DNA from: Protopterus annectens
Taxonomy: Eukaryota > Chordata > Ceratodontiformes > Protopteridae
Assembly: GCF_019279795.1 (NCBI RefSeq)
Contig: NC_056734.1
Span: forward strand, 2,772,065 to 2,836,064
DNA length: 64,000 nucleotides
Reading direction: 5' to 3'
The notes under the pieces were generated by a model that made no database searches, was not told where the DNA came from, and saw only the letters and a list, made by a program, of their open reading frames with translations. Numbering within the stretch: the stretch's first letter is position 1; each line of letters starts with the position of its first letter. Below, piece after piece: positions 10,245 through 22,754 of this stretch. The translations under genes were made by a program, and so were the position numbers.

Positions 10245-12397
10245 GTTTTTTTTCTCAAATTTTTTTTTTTATTTTCAATTAAAATAACATTTACATAATA
10301 TTTTTAAATATAATTTTAAACAACTATATACAATATTTACAATAGCCTGACTTTCAATCATATACACTGTATGATATTAAATATAGATTTAACAGATCAG
10401 TTATCAGAGATACAATATTGATTATTGTTGCAGAGTGTCCAACACAGATATAACTTTCTTCCAAGGATTATTTACCAATGGCCTGGGATAGATTCGTAGT
10501 TCTTTGATTTTTATTTCCATCAATGCAGTTGTCTACAGTAAAGTGTAGAATTCTTCCAAGGTCGGGGTGTATTTGAATTCCACCTTCTGGTTACGCATTT
10601 CCTAGATATAGCAAGTATTGTCAATAACAAATACATATTTGTCTTATTCGGGTAGGGACCTTCATTTATATTTAGTATTATCAATATTTTAGTTAAGATA
10701 AAGGATTCATTAAATAAAGCTTGTAAAAATGATTGATTCCATTCTAATATGATTTAATTTTATAACATTCATAAAAAAATATGAATCCAATCTGCTTTAT
10801 TTGACTTTTTACACCTCCAGCAAAAAACATTTTTAGAAGTACTGATCTTTTTAATTCTATCTGGTGTTAGAAATGCTCTATGTAAGTATTTCCAATTAAA
10901 TATTTTCCAGTACTGTGTGTTAGAGGTGTAATTAACTGATAGTAAGATGTTACTTTTAATTTCTTCTGTTAACTGCAATGACTGACCTTTTGTTAAGAAC
11001 TGTATGATGGTTTGGGAATTATTTTTTATGTTATTAACTCTTTATATAGATTTGAAATGGAATTTTTCTTTTCACAACTATTATATATAGATTCATACAG
11101 AAAACTTATTAGATTTGAAATATCTTTAAATGAGGAATTATTAATAATCTGCATAAATCTTGAGTGTACATTAGAATGCTTTGTAAGGTTAACCAGTCCT
11201 GTGTTGGAATATTGTAAGCAGTTTTTATCATATGTATATCTAAAACATTTAATTTATTTACATATTGAAACCAGCATAAGAATCCATTTTGTTCCCAGGA
11301 GGTTATTGTTTCCTTATATATTTTGTGAGGAAAGTTCTTAGTGATGGTAAATGGGGTTAAAAGGTCAATCCAAAGTTTTAGATCTATATTTGCATATATA
11401 AGTTTCCTAAAGGAATTGATGTAATGATTAATAATTGTTGTTTTAGAAGGTTTTGTTATGTTATATTGTATGCTTATGCATAGTATGTACCGGGGTTTGT
11501 TTTATTTGTCTACTATTAAATTTATTTTTAACAGATTAAATTCATTTGTTAATATAGCCGTTGTTAATTCTTTCCATTTGGCAAAATAATTTGGGTTTAT
11601 CCAGTCTATTGTAGTTTTAAGCACAGATGCTTTTATATATGCTTCTATTTCTGGGAAGTAAAATCCTCCTTGTTTCCAGAGTCTAATGTGATGAGTTAGA
11701 GCTACTCTATTATTTTTGGGATACCATAACAATTTTATTAAACATGAGTTTATTTCTTTAAGACTGCATCTTTCACGAATTAACTGTATTGCTAATGCTA
11801 CATGTAGTATTTTTGGCAATAAGACCATTTTTATTAATTGCAATCTGTCTTCAAAAGTTAATATAATTTTGTTCCACTTTTCTATATATATTTTTATTGT
11901 TTCAATAATGTATTTATAATTTATTAATATTGTTTTGTTTATATTTTTGCATAACATTATTCCTAAATAATTTAGTGTAAGTTCTTGTTTTCCTATGATG
12001 GATTTATTGTAACTTGTAGGTCTTTTTACTTATTTAAAAATAGAAATTTTGATTTTGATCTATTAAAGTGTAGACCTGAAATCTTATAAAACTTCTCCAT
12101 TACTTCTTCTAGCTCACCTAATGACTCTCTGGAGTTTGATAGGGTTAATAAAATATCATCAGCAAAAAGCATTATTTTAGATATGTACTGGTCATAGACT
12201 TCTATTCCTTTTATTATTGGATTATTGCGTATTATTTCTGCAAGTATTTCTATAGCCAAAGCAAATAAAATAGGAGAAAGGGGGCATCCTAGTTTAGTAC
12301 CTTTCATTATATGGATAGGTTCTGAGGTGAGAGGACCTAATTTAATGTAGGCTAAGTTATTAATATGTAAAAAGAAAGCTGCACCAAATTTACACAA
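10245..12397 (-). pseudogene. L1 LINE ORF2, 3' half with A-rich tail
   Basis: A 5'-truncated L1 on the minus strand. Its A-rich 3' end is seen as T-runs near 10243-10273. The palm of the RT is in 12026-12397: GTKLGCPLSPILFALAIE, then LFADDILL with the catalytic FADD intact. The post-RT region is in 11502-11957 (WNKIILTFEDRLQLIKMV, and LLWYPKN followed by GGFYFPEI). A C-terminal cysteine cluster, CWRC with a histidine, is in 10769-10978. These three pieces lie in separate frames or are split by stops, so the copy is dead. The endonuclease and RT fingers are missing, with PLE-like sequence beginning right at 12396. ORF1 of the same clade and strand lies upstream at 13960-14900, so both may come from one element with an internal loss. 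Confidence 0.85.
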
Positions 12398-12520
12398 CCA
12401 CCACGTTTATTCGCAAAAAATAAAAAATTAAAATAGGATAATGTTAGCGCTTTCACGACTGCTCTTGTCTCTTCATCAGACCTACGCCCCCCACACCCCC
12501 CTTACTTAATATACTAACTC
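12396..12520 (-). mobile_element. Penelope-like element terminal fragment
   Basis: On the minus strand this carries a hammerhead core followed by A/T-rich sequence ending near 12396, like the ends of the PLE copies near 41750 and 42090. The right boundary is unclear. No coding part is visible. It abuts the broken end of the L1 ORF2. Confidence 0.65.
12440..12490 (-). ncRNA. Hammerhead ribozyme motif (PLE type)
   Basis: The minus strand reads CTGATGA, an arm pair GAGAC/GTCGT with one mismatch and a short loop, GAAA, then the self-complementary AGCGCT and the cleavage-site A. The conserved core CUGAUGA...GAAA and a UH cleavage site are complete. Stem III is only three pairs without a loop, as reported for PLE hammerheads, which may work best as dimers. 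Activity is not shown. Confidence 0.75.
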
Positions 12521-12561
12521 CAGGATCACACAACAGTGGGGAAAAGACCATATATACCTTT

Positions 12562-12700
12562 CAACAAAATGAGTTTCAGTGAAATGGGTTTTCAGTGAAG
12601 TGAGCTTTCAGTGAATTGGGTTTTCAGCGAAGTGAGCTTTCAGTGAATATGTGTCTATGAATTAAGCTTCGATGAAATGAGTTTTCAATGAAATTATGTA
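12562..12700. repeat. Short minisatellite, about 16-17 bp unit
   Basis: About seven degenerate copies of a ttttcagtgaagtgag-like unit. Two alternating forms (ending in ggg or gagc) make a dimer of about 33 bp at the left. It decays to the right (ttcgatgaaatgag, ttttcaatgaaat). Confidence 0.75.
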
Positions 12701-13239
12701 GACCCTTTTAATCAAGCAGCTACATTTCAGTGCACATGAAGTTTGGGAACATTTCAGTTGTGTTTCCAGGAATATGTAATCCAATGAGGATAAATCATAA
12801 AATATATACAAATAGTCCTATTATGTATTTATTTTACTTTGTTTAGGTTGTTTTTTATTTTAATATCTAAACAACATTACTTTTCTTACTATTTGCTATC
12901 TGTGAGGCTAAATGCACTTCACAGATTCACAGTGTCCTTAGAAACTGCAGCAGTTGTTTACTGTTGCTATGGCAACACAAATAGAATGTGAAGAAAGCTT
13001 CACTTCTCTTAACCAACAGTACATTTTCCCTCCTTTTGTTTATGCATTTGTTAATACTAAAAGGAAATAATTCAAAGGACATATGTACATGAAAGGAACA
13101 TTTCAGAGTTAATCAAGAACATGATCCCAATCCCAATAAGCATAACAGTGACTATCATTAATCTAATAAATATTGGAATAACAATTAAGTTCCCTATTCC
13201 AATTAGTCTACCTTAAAACTAGATTATTGTAGACTATTA
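12701..13239. other. No recognisable feature
   Basis: A/T-rich sequence without long frames or repeats that I can see. Presumably old element debris between the minisatellite and the SINE. Confidence 0.4.
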
Positions 13240-13256
13240 TTTATCTATGTATAGAT

Positions 13257-13604
13257 GGGCGGCCACAGTGGTGCAGCGGTTAGCTTTGTCGCCTCACAGC
13301 AAGAGGCTCTCCAGTTTGATTCTCAGCTGGGGTGCCTTCTGTGTGGAGTCTGAATGTCCTCCCTGTGGTTGCATGGGTTTCCTCCGGGTGCTCCGGTTTC
13401 CTCCCTCATCCCAAAGACATGCTGTAGGTGGATTGGACACTCTAAATTGGCCCTAGGCGTGAGTGTGTGCATGTGTGTTCCTTCTGTGGAAGGTTGGACG
13501 CTGGGCTGGCAACTCGACACCGTAAAACACCACTGCCAATCATGAGCGGACAGGTGATCTGCTGTGGCGATCCCTAACCGGGAAAAGCCGAAAGAAGAAG
13601 AAGA
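13257..13604 (+). mobile_element. Complete tRNA-derived SINE with RTE-type 3' tail
   Basis: A 348-bp SINE flanked by 17-bp target duplications at 13240-13256 and 13605-13621 with one mismatch (tttatctatgtatagat and tttatatatgtatagat). The head looks tRNA-derived: a box A-like gtggtgcagcggttagc, then agtttgattctc at the box B position. The body has gtttcctccgggtgctccgg, a sequence known from a common fish repeat. The last 45 bases (gatctgctgtggcgat to a gaa-repeat) match the end of the RTE LINE at 35196-36663, which makes that LINE its likely source of reverse transcriptase. A gtgtgtgcatgtgtg stretch lies near 13464. Confidence 0.9.
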
Positions 13605-13621
13605 TTTATATATGTATAGAT

Positions 13622-13959
13622 AGTGAGTTATTAAATATATACAGACTATATTAGTATAGTAAATAGGAGAGAATTTAGAAAGGGAGACAAGATGCAGTTA
13701 AAATAAATAATGAAAAGAGAGAAAGAAAAGAGAAAATTAAGAGAAAATACACATATACTATGTATGTTGATTTACAGTATAAATATTTTATGTGCTGTAT
13801 AACCCTCCTTCTGTGAAAGAAAAGTACCCTGTTTTACATACCTGAAGTAATGTGAAAACTCATGTGTCATCTATTTTCAAAAAATATAGATAAAGATTCC
13901 AGTAGTTATTTACCTTTGTTTTAAAATTCCAAGCAGTAAAACTGGACCTTTAAAGTAAT
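13622..13959. other. No recognisable feature
   Basis: A/G-rich then A/T-rich sequence. It may include the inter-ORF region or ORF2 start of the L1 whose ORF1 follows on the minus strand, but no endonuclease motif can be read. Confidence 0.35.
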
Positions 13960-14900
13960 GTTAAAACAATTCATATCATAGTAGATGCTTTGAGAGATTT
14001 GGCTGTAACAGTATCAGTCTTTTGCTTCTTCTTTTTGACATCAGTACAGACATTTGTTTCTTTTGTTCTCTTGAGAGAAGGTGACATCCAATCCATACCT
14101 TCTGGTAAAGTAATCACATTATTAGTTTTAATAAACGAAGAGGCTTCCGCTAAGTCAATAAAAGTCCTCATATCGTTGGCATACAGTATTCTTATCTTAG
14201 CTGGATATGCAAGTTGTGCCTTGATGTTATTTTATTTCAGAAACGTTCTCATTGGCCACACTTTTTTCTTTGTTCCATTATTCTAGATGAATAGTCGTTA
14301 TCAAATCTTATCAGGCTATGTTTATATTTTAGAGGTGCCTTCCTCCAAGCAGATCTTAAAATCAGTTCCTTGTCCAAGTATGAAAGAAATTTGATAATTA
14401 TTGACCTAGGAGGAGAGTTTGAGTTAGTGGCAGATTTCCCAAGAGCTCTGTGTGTCCTTTCAATGCTAAAGGGAAGTCTTTCTTTTAAATTTAAAAAGTC
14501 AGGGATCCAGCTTGATAAAAAGGAAATAATATCCTCACTGTCTATGTTTTCAGGTAATCTGAAAATCCTGATGTTATTTCTCCTCTCCCTATTTTCCAAG
14601 TCATCTACTTTATTAACCAACCAAGTGTTTTGTTTAAGAAGCAGTTCTTTCTGTGTTTCCTCTTCCTTAAGTCTGCATTCTAAGTCATTTAGAGAAACCT
14701 CTATTCCTGTTATCCTTGTCTGGTGCTGTTGTAGTATTTTCTTGAGGGTGTCAGCCTGTTTTTGACTGCTTGTTTTAAGATTTTTCCAGGTTTTCTTTAA
14801 AATCATCCATCTTCAAAGACAATTCCTGCAGGGTAGATGCCATCTGTTGTAGTTCCTTCTTTAAGGCAGCATCATGGTGAGAATTCTTTAAGTTGCTCAT
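13960..14900 (-). pseudogene. L1 ORF1 protein (coiled coil, RRM, C-terminal domain)
   Basis: L1-type ORF1, the RNA-binding chaperone that forms trimers on element RNA. The likely start is the minus-strand ATG at 14898-14900 (MSNLKNSHHDAALKK). A frameshift near 14775 moves the reading to the frame 14249-14806. There, heptad-like sequence rich in Leu, Lys and Glu leads to LENRERRNNIRI, the junction of coiled coil and RRM, followed by RLPE, SIERTHRALGK and PPRSIIIKFL. The C-terminal domain continues after a second frame change near 14200 (MRTFIDLAEASSFIK). Two frameshifts make it non-functional. Confidence 0.85.
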
Positions 14901-15129
14901 TTTAACAAGTGAATATATCGCCAAGCTTTTTGGCAGGAAATTATTTGTGAAAGTTCACCAAAGTTTCTAATTATGTAAATTGTTTGAAGATATTGTTAAG
15001 TTTGATAGGTTTTCATGGTACAAAATAAATATTGTCAGGATTAGAACAGTGGAACTAAGTTATGGCCCTTCTCAGCATATGAGAGTCTATTTATCAATAT
15101 TTGTGTGAATGAATACATCTTATGTGAAG

Positions 15130-15385
15130 TACTTGGGAGTTTAGATGGGTGATTTGGTTGAGGTATCCATATCAAAAGCAAATTATGATGAAGCTCAAAA
15201 TGCATTGTGCTTCAACTGTTTTCATATCCATATCAGACTTTTCAGTAGGTATCCCTATACACTTTGTCAGAATGGTGAAAAATATGATGCAAGATTTTAT
15301 ATGGGATTGTAGCAAGTCTACGGTGGCATGGAAAAAGCTATTAATGTTTGAAAAACTAGGAGAATGGAATATGTCAGATGTTTAA
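15130..15385 (+). pseudogene. Possible L1-like ORF2 post-RT fragment
   Basis: The translation has YVKYLGV, then FVRMVKNMMQDFIWD and STVAWKKLLMFEKLGEW. This pattern (YLGV, F-x-W, AWKKL near a Gly-rich turn) is typical of the region after the RT in L1 or Tx1 elements. No RT core is found next to it. It is on the plus strand, opposite to the L1 pieces to the left, so it is a separate insertion. Chance similarity is possible. Confidence 0.4.
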
Positions 15386-17730
15386 CTCTCCTTTGAGACT
15401 GTTAAAATGGAAATGTATTTATTGAACATGAACTTGTATGAAATAAAGTGAAAGTAATTAATTTCCTAAGTAAGTGTGAATCAATGGGAGTTTAAGTAGA
15501 TGGCTAAATGGAGATTTTTTAGGAAAAGGGAAAACATCTTACTAAACAGTTCATGCACGTACTAAAACAGGTATTTAGTGTGCTGGACATGACAAAAAGG
15601 TTGAAATGTGTGCTGTCTGATAAATACAGTAGGATGGATATGCAGAGGGAGGACTGTTTGAGAAAATAGCAGGCAGACCAAAGTCATTTTTGGAAATAGC
15701 TATGGTGGGTAGATGATGCAGCAGCACAGGGGCAGATAGTAAATCAGTTTCAGGATAAACTGTGTTAAGGATAGACATGTAGGGATAAAAATAATGGAGG
15801 GTATTTGGATTTGTCCTGTCTGAGGAAATTCAGCCATTGAAATTATTAATTTTCATGTCTGAATCTAGAGATAAAACTCCTTTTGTTAAGGAGTTGAATA
15901 GGGCATGTAAAGCACTGAAAGATCCTAAATCATATGAGGATACAAGTTTAACATGAGAATGACAAACCTTATAAATAAAGAACAAACTGGCTACATGGGG
16001 TTGGACCAGACAGTTACCAACACAAGCAATCAGTTTGAGGAGGTTTAGAATATTTGCATGAAAATGACTGCAGAAATATATTCCCATTATTTAGAAACTA
16101 AGTAGAATGTTACCAGGAGTTCATTATTTCTGTTAGAGGGGTGTATATATGTGTGTGTGGGTGGGGGGGGGCAGGTAATGTCACAGCACACTTATAGGTC
16201 TGTTCTTGTTAAGATGCATTTAAAAGAGAAATGAAAATTGTTGTAGACAAAGCATGTTTGGTAGAGATATGCCTGTTACAAAAAATTATTTCTATTGAGC
16301 TGTTATATCTAAGAATGAAAATGTACCTTTAGACACACTTATGATAGTTACATAAAAGGGGCAATAAGCAGAAGATGTAAGGCTGATGTATCGCCTTCTA
16401 GTGATGATTTAGTCCACTTAATGGGTGAATTAAATTCCACGAAAGAATGTGCTGCAAAAAACAAAACTGTCTAGTAATAAGTTTGTAATTTACATGGCTA
16501 CCTTGGAATCTGTATAAAGACATATTTTAGGAGTAATACAATCATTTTATTGTATAAAAGGGAAGCAGAGGGCTTGAATGATGGGGTAGATTAGCATAGT
16601 AAATCTTCAGATGTTATCATTTCCTATGCAGAGTGTTGTGCTTTCCCAAGTGGAGATAAATGGAAGCACAGGCTAGTTTACATAGTCGTTGTTTATATGC
16701 TAATTCATTTTGGTGACACATTATGTGCTCATACAACTGATAGTTTACTTCTCTGGTTAATGGTTTTAAAGTTTGTTAATGCAATGTTGCCCAAAAATGA
16801 TGTGTACCATCAGCACTCTTCCAAACAATGGTAAATTAGTGCTGATATTCTGCAAGCACCGCTACAGGTGAAAGTCGTTAAGCTAGAATAGGGAGAATGT
16901 ACCATAAAGTTTTTCTAACAGGTGTGTTGGCGTAGCAGATGAAAGTGATAAAATAGAACTGAAAGTAATATTTCTGGTTTAGAATATTGAAAAATAGCTG
17001 TTTGACACTAAAACATGAATCATTCTGGTAAATGGGTTGTCAACAAATCAGCACAGTGAAGAAGTATTCAGTCTCTAGATGACACCCAGATAACCTAATT
17101 TTCCAAACGTGATTCTGTTCCTAAAGCAATATTTATGCATGCCTCTACAAGCTGGAAGTAAATATGCATGCAATGAGGGGTTCTATGCAGTGCTGGAAGA
17201 AGACTGGGGCTTTGTCTTGTAGGGGGCACAGAACCTGTAAAAAGTATTTACAGATTACAAGCTGTTGTTAAATGATTGCAGAACAGTTTTACAGATAGAC
17301 AATTTAGAAGCTGTCCATAAGTGATCATTTAATGACCGCCAAAAAATTCTTAAAAATCTTTGACAGTTTACAAGCAGTCATTAAGAAATCGTGAACACTT
17401 ATAGTCAGAAGAGGCAGCTGGTGGACTGACCATTTGAAACAAGCTCTAAAAAGACCCTGCTCTTTTTTAAAGCATTACAGTGAAAATGATGATTCTGCAT
17501 CTACTACCAGATTAGGCATGATTACAACATAACTGAAATTAGTATGTCAGTGAAAAAAATACTGTCGATATATTCTGAAAGAACTATAAACTGCCTTAAG
17601 GACTGTGTTTGCTGTTAAACATCCTGAAAGTTTTCTTTGTAGGTCTTTGAGTAATATAGGTATCCACTATCCAGTGAAATGCATTTTGATTTGCAACAGA
17701 ATGCAAACATTCATTGTCCCACAGGTTTCA
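15386..17730. other. No recognisable feature
   Basis: About 2.3 kb of AT-rich sequence with scattered short frames. A small G-run follows a tgtgtgtgg stretch near 16150-16172. I see no motif of a known element or gene. Confidence 0.4.
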
Positions 17731-17734
17731 TCTC

Positions 17735-18785
17735 TTTAAAAAGAGTAGTTACCAGAAGTGTCCCTAGGGATCAGTCCTAGGAACACTTCTCTTTAGTATT
17801 TATTTCTCTCATGACAAGGCTGACATCAAAAGCAGATTACTGCAAACTTGAATCTGTCATTAATTCCCCATCTGACTTCAACATTCTTCATGAGGGACTA
17901 AAACGCACCAATAAGTGGTGCCTGAACCATGGCCTAAAACTAAATGCCAAGATATGCAGCATGGCATCCTTAGATAAAACTGGGAAACCATGCACCTGTT
18001 ATATAGGTGACACCCATTTCAAGTTGACTCAGCCATTAGGGACCTGGGAGCTTTCACTGACAACAAACAATCCTTTGATTCCCATGTATCCGCTGTTGTT
18101 AGGAAATCCTTTTACTTTACCAGATTAATCAACAGGGTGTTTCTTCGAAGTCTAAGGAAGTCATTATTCTTCTCTACTCATCCCCAATCAGGCTCATAAT
18201 ACTGTATGGTGGCCCCATTGGTATGTACACTTGTAAGCTTATGCTCCAGCTTGAGAGACTGCAGCATTACCTCACTAAGATAATTAAGGGCATGTTTTCC
18301 TTGGGCTACCCGTATTTCTTTAAAGTACTCTCTCTCTCTCTCTTCTATTTTCTTCAGACTCATGAAAGATGACCTCTGTCTAGCCTACAGAGCTTCGAAA
18401 GATCCAATTCTCTGTGAACTTCTGCACATCTGCAAAACTAATAACACCCTCAACACCTACTCAAGAGATCTTATCTTCCATTGAAACATAAGCAGGACCT
18501 TCTGCAGGATAGGTGTATCTTCAAGAGAATACCTCTGTTATGCAAAATACTTCCTTTGGATATAATGCAAAGTAGTTCCATGACCCTCTTTAAGCATAGC
18601 CTGGACAAATGATGAACAATCATAGATACCCCATGTCTGGCTCCTCAAGTCTTACTGAGAGGGGTTAAAACTAAGTATAAATTAGTCACGTCAATGAGTA
18701 CCTATGATATGGGGTATTGTCACTAGACTACCAATGGTTCTCTGGATCAGCAGCCTAGCCTTGATCTATGAACCTATGAAATCAT
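17735..18785 (+). mobile_element. CR1 3' fragment
   Basis: A 5'-truncated and decayed CR1. It starts in the RT near a QG-V-G box (gatcagtcctaggaacactt). SKADYCKL is in place of FADDCKL, followed by HEGLKRTNKWCLNHGLKLNAK, then broken C-terminal sequence. It ends with gatctatgaacctatgaa, the CR1 tail of this genome, at about 18785. Many frameshifts. Confidence 0.8.
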
Positions 18786-21680
18786 TAATTTAAATCAGGC
18801 TTTTCTAGAGTAAAAGTTATTTCATTTTAGCAGTGATTATATATGAGAATTTTTTAATGCCTGTTAAGTTTAAAAATTATGGGGGAGGGTTAACCAGTGT
18901 GGCAGTTCACCAAACAGTAGTAAGTTACTAAAATTAGAACTACAATTGCTAGCTGCAGTGAAAAAAATCAAGTTTGGTGTCACTAGTAGAGTGAAAACCA
19001 AATGAATATTACCTGAACTGGTGCCCAGTAGCCAAGCTCTCATATTAGGTTTATCAACACTGTGAGTCTCACTATTTACTCTGGAACACCTGCCCTATGG
19101 AATGGAATAGAACCTCTGTAATTGGCTACCTACGGGGGTATAAACACATCTTATAAATGACTCACACGTTTCATTGACAATAGTTCCCTATCAGTTATAG
19201 TCTGCTAAATGTTCTAAAATAACACTGACATGGTTTTGAAATGAAGTAGTGTACTAATTTTATCAGTTGCTTTTTAGGTTTTGCAGCAGTGACACCTATA
19301 AATAGTGTCCTTTGTAAATTAAAGTTAGCTGTTTTTAATGGCTTATAAATCATCAGCTGTCATTAATCCATTATGTAGACTAAATTGAATGAGTTCATGT
19401 CTCTGCTATGCTGTGCATGGAAATGTCCTACATTCCTACATTGTGTCACTCTGTACAAGCAATTCAGTTCACGTCATGTAAATGAATGAAAACCAAATTA
19501 TTCAGACATGACAAGAACGTGAATAACACTGTGGTATGATCAATGTTTCCCGTGGTTCCATCTCCTGTCCCTGTCACTTCATCAGCATTGGTTATGAGTA
19601 ATCACTGATATTCCATATTCCCTTCCATGCCAGGGCTTCATTCTCTGTCTGAATCCAGTTTCCATTGAAATTACCATTAGCATTCTGTTTCTTTTCCCTA
19701 TATCTGCCTGTCTTCTCAGTTTTTTTTAATCGCGAAGATTAAGGTCTTGTATGATTATGAGGTACTAACAATGTATATAATTAAATAAAATATGATTATA
19801 AAGGGTCACATCTACTTCTATTTCTGTTACCAATTTTTTTCTTTCATTATTGTTTTAATAAGTAATATTTTCAGATTGTCTAGTTATTAATGGAATATAC
19901 TGAATACTATCAAGATATTCCTGTTGGCTGATACTGTTGAAACATTGTCTAACCCTATTCAGTAAGATACTTAAAATTCGTAGATGGGAACAATGCTCTT
20001 GATAGTCATCTATACTTGGTTTTGACTTAACATTGTAAGACAGATCTACTTATCACACAAGAAGAAAGAAATAATTTCCATTCAGTTACAGCTAGGTTCT
20101 TAGCAAAAACAGTACTTGAAGTATTTTTATTACAGCAAATAGAACTGTTTCTAGATATAGCTTAGCTTAACATAAAGTCTGAGAGTATTTTTCCTAACAT
20201 GTATCTGTTTATTGCCTGAAATGATTAGATGCTCGACTCTGTTGCATCCTTCAGCTCCCTGCCTTTTTGAGACAGGTGAAAATATATGTCAGTGTGCTTG
20301 AGATAAACATACCAAATATTTAACACCCATTTCCAATGCAGCACATTTTAAAAGATTAAATTATAAGTCCAAATGTTTAAATAAACTGCAGACTTCAGCA
20401 CTGTCAAGCTTTTTCCTCATTGGCCATCTACGTGAAACAGGTTCATGCAGGCACGAACCCTTGACTATTGCAGTTTTAATTACCTTCTCCTTTCCGTCAC
20501 CTTCCCACATCCTGTCGTTCTTGTGTGCTGACAACTTAATGAAGCATTGCTCTACACTTTTTACTGATGTTTCATTTTCTGAAAGTAGTGACTTTCAGCT
20601 AGGATTGTCTCTTGGGGATCTAGCTCCTACACAACTAAATAAAGAATAAAGTTGTGTAATTCAGCTGCCTCCACAAACTCAGAAAAAAATGAATGTCACC
20701 CTGTAAGTAATGGATCTTAAAGACACAGCATTTAAAATTACCTGTAGACTTGTTTCTTTAAATATCTACTTCTGTTCTAGTGCGAATGATTAATATTCAA
20801 GTGTAGCTATCCATCAAACTGTGTAAACTATGCATCTGCCTAAATAAAGCTTTCTGTGTGTTCCCTCTGGAGGTTGCCAAGGATTTTTCCTACATATTTC
20901 ACTGTGGGACTGCAAAAAGCAATGACATTTAAAGAAAGACAAAATCTATCATAGCTCACACCAGCTTTCTTTTACCTTCAAATTTTCAGTCAAACAGCAA
21001 CAACAACAAAAAGCCTTTCTCTGCTACTCAAACATGTTTTTTTTTCAGTGTTTGATTAATTTATACATAACCTGGTTGCATGTCACTACATAACAAAGGA
21101 GTTGGAATTCCATTTGTATTTGAAAAAAAAATACATAGTCTGCGGTAGAATTCAAAGTCACATTTTACTGGGAAGTCAAAGTTCTAATCCTTTTTTATAT
21201 AATCAAATCCATGGTGGCTTCACTCCAGAAAAAAAAATACCATTTTTTTCAGTGAATTACTGTTTGAATGCCAATTCATAGTCAGGTTGTTCATGTTTGT
21301 CAGTCACAGCATGTGTATAATTCCATACGATGCTATCCTTTCATATAGGAGATTCTAACAGGTAGCCAGATTTAAAGATGAACTCTGTACTGCATAACTA
21401 TATATGACAGCCTCTCATCTGCTATTCTGACAGTCATTCAGTTTATATTATGTGGCTGTTCTTAGGCATACAGTGTGCTGCAAGCAGGGACCTGTATCTT
21501 CATACTGGGCTTTAACTTAGTATAGTGATCCAGTTCAGTGTGTACCAAGTGTCACAACCAAGGCTTATATGCCAGTGAGAGAAGGTATCTGCAAGGTAGT
21601 GTGCAAAGAAAAGTAGCCTGCATGTCCTGTATCTGAAGAAGGTGAAATGCAGGTGAATGGTGTCACAAAATGAGGGGTAT
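18786..21680. other. No recognisable feature
   Basis: About 2.9 kb of AT-rich sequence. The few frames are short and without family motifs, such as 20461-20649. No clear inverted repeats, tandem arrays or element ends seen. Confidence 0.4.
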
Positions 21681-22754
21681 ACAGCATGGGACTTGATGCA
21701 ATTTAAAAGTGAATAGGGCAATCTGCATTCATGCTAAGGGATTGACACATGTGGGTACATAACAGCACATTTTGTTCCCCTACAGATGGATGGGGCTGTC
21801 TGCATATATGTTAAGGGACTGGCACCGTGAAGGCACACAGCAGTACATCATGTGAGCCCTACATATAGATAGGACTGTCTGCAGTCATGTTAAGGGACTG
21901 ACACACTGAAGGGCACACAGCAGTACATCCTGTGAATCTTAGAGATGGATAGGGCTGTATGCACTCATGTTAAGGGACTGGTACAATGAAGGACACAAAG
22001 CAGCACATCTTGTGAGCCCTACAGATGGATGGGGCTGTCTGCAGTCATGTTAAGGGACTGGCACATTGAAGAGAACATAGCAGTATATCTTGTGAGCCCT
22101 ACAGATGGATGGATGGGACTGTCTGCAGTAATGTTAAAGGACTGGCACAGTGAAGAGAACATAGCAATATTTCTTGTGAGCCCTACAGATGGATGGGGCT
22201 GTCTGCAGTCATGTTAAGGGACTGGCACAGTTACATACACACAACAGCATGGACTTGATGCACTTTAAAACTGAAAAGGGCAATCTGCATTCATGCTAAG
22301 GGACTGACACATGGGGGTACATAACAGCAGAGTTTGTTCCCCTACAGATGGATGGGGCTGTCTGCACATATGTTAAGGGACTGGCACAGTGAAGGCACAC
22401 AGCAGTACATCATGTGAGCCCTCTAGATGGATGGGGCTGTCCGTAGTAATGTTAAGGGACTGGCACAGTGAAGAGAACATAGCAGTATATCTTGTGAGCC
22501 CTACGGATGGCTGGGGATGTCTGCAGTCATGTTAAGGGACTGGCACAGTTACATACACACAACAGCATGGGACTTGATGCACTTTAAAACTGAATAGGGC
22601 AATCTGCGTTCATGCTAAGGGACTGACACATGGGGGGTACATAGCACATTTTTTCCCCTACAGATGGATGGGACTGTCTGCACATATGTTAAGGGACTGG
22701 CACAGTGAAGGCACACAGCAGTACATCATGTGAACCCTACAGATAGATAGGGCT
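21681..22754. repeat. 79-bp minisatellite, left block
   Basis: Tandem copies of a unit of about 79 bp with the landmarks acagatggatggggctgtctg, catgttaagggactggcac and cacacagcagtacatc. About 13 copies. A variant unit (gggacttgatgcactttaaa, then aatctgcattcatgctaagg) recurs near 21690, 22250 and 22565, which gives a higher-order arrangement. The array stops at 22754 where a LINE has inserted. Confidence 0.9.

Noticed and set aside
13990-14765. Plus-strand frames of 98 and 131 codons
   Set aside because: They are shadows of the minus-strand L1 ORF1.
20461-20649. 62-codon frame as a possible exon
   Set aside because: No splice pattern, domain or neighbouring coding exons.
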